Assembly: GCF_004364345.1 (NCBI RefSeq)
Contig: NZ_SOCA01000003.1
Span: forward strand, 682,001-746,000
Direction: 5' to 3'
DNA length: 64,000 bases
Source of the DNA: Prosthecobacter fusiformis
GTDB lineage: Bacteria; Verrucomicrobiota; Verrucomicrobiia; Verrucomicrobiales; Verrucomicrobiaceae
Shown here: positions 60,865 to 64,000 of the stretch, piece after piece
Numbering within the stretch: the stretch's first letter is position 1
Layout: each line of letters begins with the position of its first letter
Made by a program: the position numbers and the translations under genes
The notes under the pieces: generated by a model
The model's input: the letters and a program-made list of their open reading frames with translations, nothing else
Told to the model about the DNA's origin: nothing
The model's database searches: none

Positions 60865-61848
60865 ATGGAACGCGACTTCACCGAAATACCTCTTAGGGAT
60901 GAGATTCCTGGGCCTTTGCAACGGCGACTTGCCGCCTTATTTGAGAAGATCTGTTCAAGGCTCAACGGCTATAGTGGGGGGGGGGGGGAGAAGGTTTGGG
61001 AAAGGCATGAAATATGCGAAATGGATGTAGCGCATCAGGAGATTTGCCGTGCGATCAGCGAAGGCAGACCGTATGCCGTGGGGAGACTGGGCGGGGTCGA
61101 GGCAAGTGTCCTGATGTGGGCCTTGGGTATCAAAGCGGAAACTGGACTCTTGTCACAGCCCTTGGGATTCCTGGCAACCAGATTCGCTGCCACCAACGCC
61201 GGGATTCGGCCGAGAAACAAGCCTTCATACCGAACCTTCGCAAAGCTCTGTGAGGAAAGTCTGGAGATCCTAGATTGCCAAGGCGTTTGGAAAAACCCAT
61301 ACGAGGCATCATGCCTTGCGCTGTTACCCGAAAGGCGGCTTGTGGATGTTGAGACCCTCGCACCCAGTGACGTTCAGGGTGACCATTGGATGAATGCACT
61401 TGAGGGAAAAAGAGTATTAGTGGTGAGCCCGTTTGCTTCCACCATTCAAAGCCAGATCCCGAAGTTGGGCAGAGTTTGGGAAAAAAGAGGCTGGGTTCCA
61501 GGTGTCGAATTTACGGTCGTGTCTTTTCCATATCTTATTGATGAAAATTGCGATGAACCCTGGTGGCAGGTCTATACGCGCATCGCATCTGTCATTGCAA
61601 GTGCGGATTACGATGTGGGATTGTTCGGCTGCGGGGGCTTAGGTTTGCTTTTCGCTGCTGAAGCCAAGCGTTCAGGAAAGGTCGGGCTTCACCTCGGCGG
61701 GCATTTGCAGCTCCTTTTCGGCATCTATGGTAAAAGGCACCTGGAGCAGGAATGGTTTCGCAAAATGATCAATCAGGACTGGGTCCGGCCGATTTCGAGC
61801 GAAATCCCAAAAACCTCCCAAAGAGTCGAAAATGGTTGTTATTGGTGA
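60865..61848 (+). CDS. Uncharacterised glycan-cluster protein (possible GT-D-like), with poly-G13
   Basis: 327 residues. No definite family. The parts GRPYAVGRLGGVEASVLMW, YDVGLFGCGGLGLLFAAEAK and VGLHLGGHLQLLFGIYGKRH recall the GT-D fold (DUF1792-type) transferases in which a Gly-rich N-terminal motif binds nucleotide-sugar. This is a tentative likeness. Thirteen consecutive G at 60976-60988 encode four Gly at residues 38-41 plus the G of the next codon; a tract change of one base would destroy the protein. The neighbouring GT2 and GT-A genes support a role in glycan synthesis. Confidence 0.65.
   Translation: MERDFTEIPLRDEIPGPLQRRLAALFEKICSRLNGYSGGGGEKVWERHEICEMDVAHQEICRAISEGRPYAVGRLGGVEASVLMWALGIKAETGLLSQPLGFLATRFAATNAGIRPRNKPSYRTFAKLCEESLEILDCQGVWKNPYEASCLALLPERRLVDVETLAPSDVQGDHWMNALEGKRVLVVSPFASTIQSQIPKLGRVWEKRGWVPGVEFTVVSFPYLIDENCDEPWWQVYTRIASVIASADYDVGLFGCGGLGLLFAAEAKRSGKVGLHLGGHLQLLFGIYGKRHLEQEWFRKMINQDWVRPISSEIPKTSQRVENGCYW
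60976..60988 (+). repeat. Poly-G tract (13 G) in coding sequence
   Basis: Thirteen uninterrupted G, in frame as printed (AGT then GGG x4 then GAG). This is the longest mononucleotide run seen in the window and lies near the 5' end of the gene, the best place for on/off switching by slippage. Read errors are also most likely here. Confidence 0.85.
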
Positions 61849-61850
61849 TA

Positions 61851-62786
61851 ATGAAATCCATTCATAACAGGATAGTGTATTTGGCACTCGGAAATAGCTA
61901 CGTCTCACAAGCGATTTTTTCCCTCCTTACGTTAGCACAGGTGTATCGTGGACAGAGGCCTGATATGGAAGTGGTCGTGTATTCGGATTCTTCGGCAAGC
62001 TTCCACGGTCTGCGGCGGTTCTTCGACCTAATGACGGTGGACGTCAACGGTGAGCGCCTGGTCAAGATGAAGGGACTTCACCGCGATGTCCTCAGAGCAA
62101 AAATCATGACGTTGCAGGAAACGATGGAGAGGGGGGACGCCAATCTCATCTATGTGGATACAGATACTATCTTTTTATGTAAAATCGACAGACTTTTTAC
62201 TGAAATCGGATCAGGGCGACTATTTTTGCACAAACCTGAGTGGCCTTTGCGCAGGGGCCGCATGATTCATCCAGAACTTTGTCCTTCGGACATTTCCTTT
62301 GATTTGAAATCCGGCACAAAGATAAAAATCAGTGAAAGCTCAGTGATGTGGAACTCGGGTGTTGTGGGCATCAATGCGGGACGTAAGACACTCGTTGATG
62401 ATGTTCTTTCACTGCATCACCAGTTTTACGCGATCTATCCGACCTGGCACGTCGAACAATTCTGTTACAGCCTGATTTTGGCTAACGCGGGTAATTTGAA
62501 GGGATGCCGAAAGTTCATCTTTCATTATTGGCATTCCAAGCAGATCACGTCACTGTATACCAATGTCGTTGAGAGTCATGCTAGCATAGACGAACGGACT
62601 TTGTTGAAAGCGGTAAACCGATGTAAAATCCGCATGATCTGGACGGGCCGAGCACTTTATTATGGTTACAGAATTAGGCTGTGGATTCGTAATCTGCCTG
62701 GTGTTTATATTTTATTTGTATCCGTGAGAGACCTGATTAAATACTTGTTCACTATAGCTTCTCAACAGACCCAATTTAAAAAATGA
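61851..62786 (+). CDS. GT-A-like glycosyltransferase
   Basis: 311 residues from ATG 61851, two bases after the previous stop codon. IVYLALGNSYVSQAIFSLLT, then RPDMEVVVYSDSSASF, ANLIYVDTDTIFLCKIDRLF with a DXD motif, and SSVMWNSGVVGINAGRKTLV, the substrate-loop pattern of GT-A hexosyltransferases. HVEQFCYSLILANAG follows. Ends in a hydrophobic stretch (GVYILFVSVRDLIKYLFTIA). No named family fits exactly; similar in plan to the gene at 51554. Confidence 0.8.
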   Translation: MKSIHNRIVYLALGNSYVSQAIFSLLTLAQVYRGQRPDMEVVVYSDSSASFHGLRRFFDLMTVDVNGERLVKMKGLHRDVLRAKIMTLQETMERGDANLIYVDTDTIFLCKIDRLFTEIGSGRLFLHKPEWPLRRGRMIHPELCPSDISFDLKSGTKIKISESSVMWNSGVVGINAGRKTLVDDVLSLHHQFYAIYPTWHVEQFCYSLILANAGNLKGCRKFIFHYWHSKQITSLYTNVVESHASIDERTLLKAVNRCKIRMIWTGRALYYGYRIRLWIRNLPGVYILFVSVRDLIKYLFTIASQQTQFKK

Positions 62787-62957
62787 TACCACTAAGCATA
62801 ATTATCCTTAACTGGACGCATTTTCCTTTATTAGAAACATGAATGGATTCAAGCGCGCCGTGGTATAGTATAGTTAATTTAGCGAAGACCGATGAAGCAA
62901 GATGCCCATGGCTAAAATTTGATTATCGCCGTAGAATAGCGACAATTATCATCTTCA

Positions 62958-63899
62958 ATGATTAAAGCCCCTAGTCCCGTTATGATTGGTGATGCAAATA
63001 CCGCTAAAAAAAACCTTATTATTGGAGTAATTAAGGGATATGAGTACGGCGCCCTTAATAAATTTGTTAATTCCATCAAGAATACAAAATTTACAGGTGA
63101 CGTTGTTTTACTTACTTCGAGTGTTAGTGACGAGACCATTTCTGAACTCGAGAGGCGGGGTATCAAGACTTGCGCATTTCAATATAGAGTTAATAGCGGG
63201 TCGATGAACTCCTGGAGCAGGTTTTGGCCAAAGATTAGGCCCTTGAAATCTATGATTCCATTTAAGATCATGAGATTCATCATGATGAGAATATTTCACC
63301 TAATGGATGTGAGACATTTTCACATGAGAGACTTCCTTGAACGAAATAAGGATAAATATGGATTAGTTCTGATGACAGATGTGCGGGACGTTGTTTTTCA
63401 GACTGACCCATTCGAAATTCCTCTTGGTGGAGACGTGGAGTTTTTTGAAGAAAGTTCTATTGTGAAAATTAAAGATTGCAGCTTCAACTCTGGAGCTATT
63501 CGAGAGAGATTTGGATCAGAAATCTTGCAGGAATGTCAGGATCAGCCTATCCATTGTTTTGGAACAGTGCGTGGATCAATTGGGGGTATTCTTTCATTCT
63601 TAAAGATGTATGAGGTTTATTGTATGGAAGCGATTCAGTATGCCACAGGAACGGCTGACCAGGGAATTCTAAACGTCATGATTAACAAGTTTTCCAGTTC
63701 ATTTGATTTTGTGACAGTTCCAAACTTAACGGGTGCGGTTGCCACCTTGGGCTGGATGAAATACAAAGACATTCCAATCAATGCGGTGGGTGGTATTATA
63801 AATCCTATTAATGGAAAGTCTATTCCGATCATTCATCAATACGACCGTTTTCCACAGTTGGAGGACCTGGTAGAGCGTCAAACTTCGAATAAATATTAG
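62958..63899 (+). CDS. Putative glycosyltransferase-like protein
   Basis: 313 residues. NLIIGVIKGYEYGALNKFVN and GDVVLLTSSVSDETISELER resemble a nucleotide-sugar-binding domain. YGLVLMTDVRDVVFQTDPFE is a DXRD-type metal motif found in plant-like and algal transferases. FNSGAIRERFGSEILQ and TGTADQGILNVMINKFSS (with DQ as the substrate-binding pair) continue the pattern. No start problem. A preceding gap of 171 bp is very AT-rich. The product is a probable glycosyltransferase, substrate unknown. Confidence 0.72.
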   Translation: MIKAPSPVMIGDANTAKKNLIIGVIKGYEYGALNKFVNSIKNTKFTGDVVLLTSSVSDETISELERRGIKTCAFQYRVNSGSMNSWSRFWPKIRPLKSMIPFKIMRFIMMRIFHLMDVRHFHMRDFLERNKDKYGLVLMTDVRDVVFQTDPFEIPLGGDVEFFEESSIVKIKDCSFNSGAIRERFGSEILQECQDQPIHCFGTVRGSIGGILSFLKMYEVYCMEAIQYATGTADQGILNVMINKFSSSFDFVTVPNLTGAVATLGWMKYKDIPINAVGGIINPINGKSIPIIHQYDRFPQLEDLVERQTSNKY

Positions 63900-63943
63900 A
63901 ATGGCTTACTTTCACTTTCGGCATACTATTTAAGCATTTCCCA

Positions 63944-64000
63944 ATGTACATCCGAATACGGCTAAAGCCAAAGAAATGGTTCGTTTCCAGATGCAGAGCG
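63944..64000 (+). CDS. Possible start of a further gene (partial)
   Basis: An ATG at 63944 opens a frame to the window end with MYIRIRLKPKKWFVSRCRA. Length is too short to judge and no ribosome-binding site is evident. The basic N-terminus would fit a glycosyltransferase or a membrane protein. Confidence 0.2.
   Translation, partial: MYIRIRLKPKKWFVSRCRA

Noticed and set aside
1-64000. CRISPR arrays, tRNA or rRNA genes, prophage or integrase genes
   Set aside because: No regularly spaced repeats, cloverleaf sequences or ribosomal RNA segments were recognised on either strand, and no integrase or phage structural gene was seen; a short tRNA could have been missed by eye.

Overview
The window looks like a chromosomal segment of a free-living Gram-negative bacterium of the phylum Verrucomicrobiota, probably close to Prosthecobacter/Verrucomicrobium. 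The evidence is a protein of the Planctomycetes/Verrucomicrobia-restricted Minf_1886 type, a Rhodopirellula/Verrucomicrobium-type ECF sigma factor paired with a FecR protein, a DUF4159 protein, a prepilin-like protein, and outer-membrane export genes. This placement is inference from gene content; no rRNA or tRNA gene was recognised.

From 0 to 32 kb the sequence is fairly GC-rich and mostly housekeeping. In order it holds: the end of a DUF4159 gene; the large subunit of glutamate synthase with a hairpin over its ribosome-binding site; a UPF0175/DUF3368 toxin-antitoxin pair between two imperfect direct repeats; a fatty-acid-hydroxylase family membrane enzyme; the t6A genes sua5-tsaD; a REP-associated tyrosine transposase flanked by REP-like palindromes; recN; divergent pstS and pstB with Pho-box-like sites between them; an oversized cobalamin-dependent methionine synthase; a pseudopilin; a sodium:solute symporter; a DUF151 nuclease with an acidic tail; a lipoprotein; an ECF sigma/FecR pair; a tandem pseudokinase-like membrane protein; a remnant of an ATP-dependent DNA ligase; a DUF892 ferritin-like protein; a xylose-isomerase-like TIM barrel; Minf_1886; ppnP; and an SGNH hydrolase.

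From 32 to 39 kb a minus-strand operon encodes exopolysaccharide machinery. In transcription order these are a polyprenyl glycosylphosphotransferase, a secreted FecR-domain protein, an outer-membrane beta-barrel, a Wza-like export protein and a Wzc-like tyrosine autokinase. A divergent LuxR-type response regulator at 39285 has Glu where the phosphoacceptor Asp belongs.

From 40 kb to the window end a plus-strand surface-glycan cluster runs almost without interruption and becomes visibly more AT-rich. It is preceded by a JUMPstart/ops-like element at 40187-40218. It encodes sugar-nucleotide enzymes (two CDP-paratose-epimerase-like SDRs, RfbB, RfbA and a third SDR), an ABC exporter (Wzm/Wzt with a C-terminal cargo domain), about ten glycosyltransferases of GT2, GT4, GT61 and unclassified GT-A type, and several methyltransferases. 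One FkbM gene is split by a frameshift, two gene remnants sit between intact genes, and two coding poly-G tracts (13 G and 9 G) could make glycosyltransferase genes phase-variable. The likely product is an O-antigen-like or capsular glycan assembled on undecaprenyl phosphate and exported by Wzm/Wzt, possibly connected to the Wza/Wzc-like system next door.
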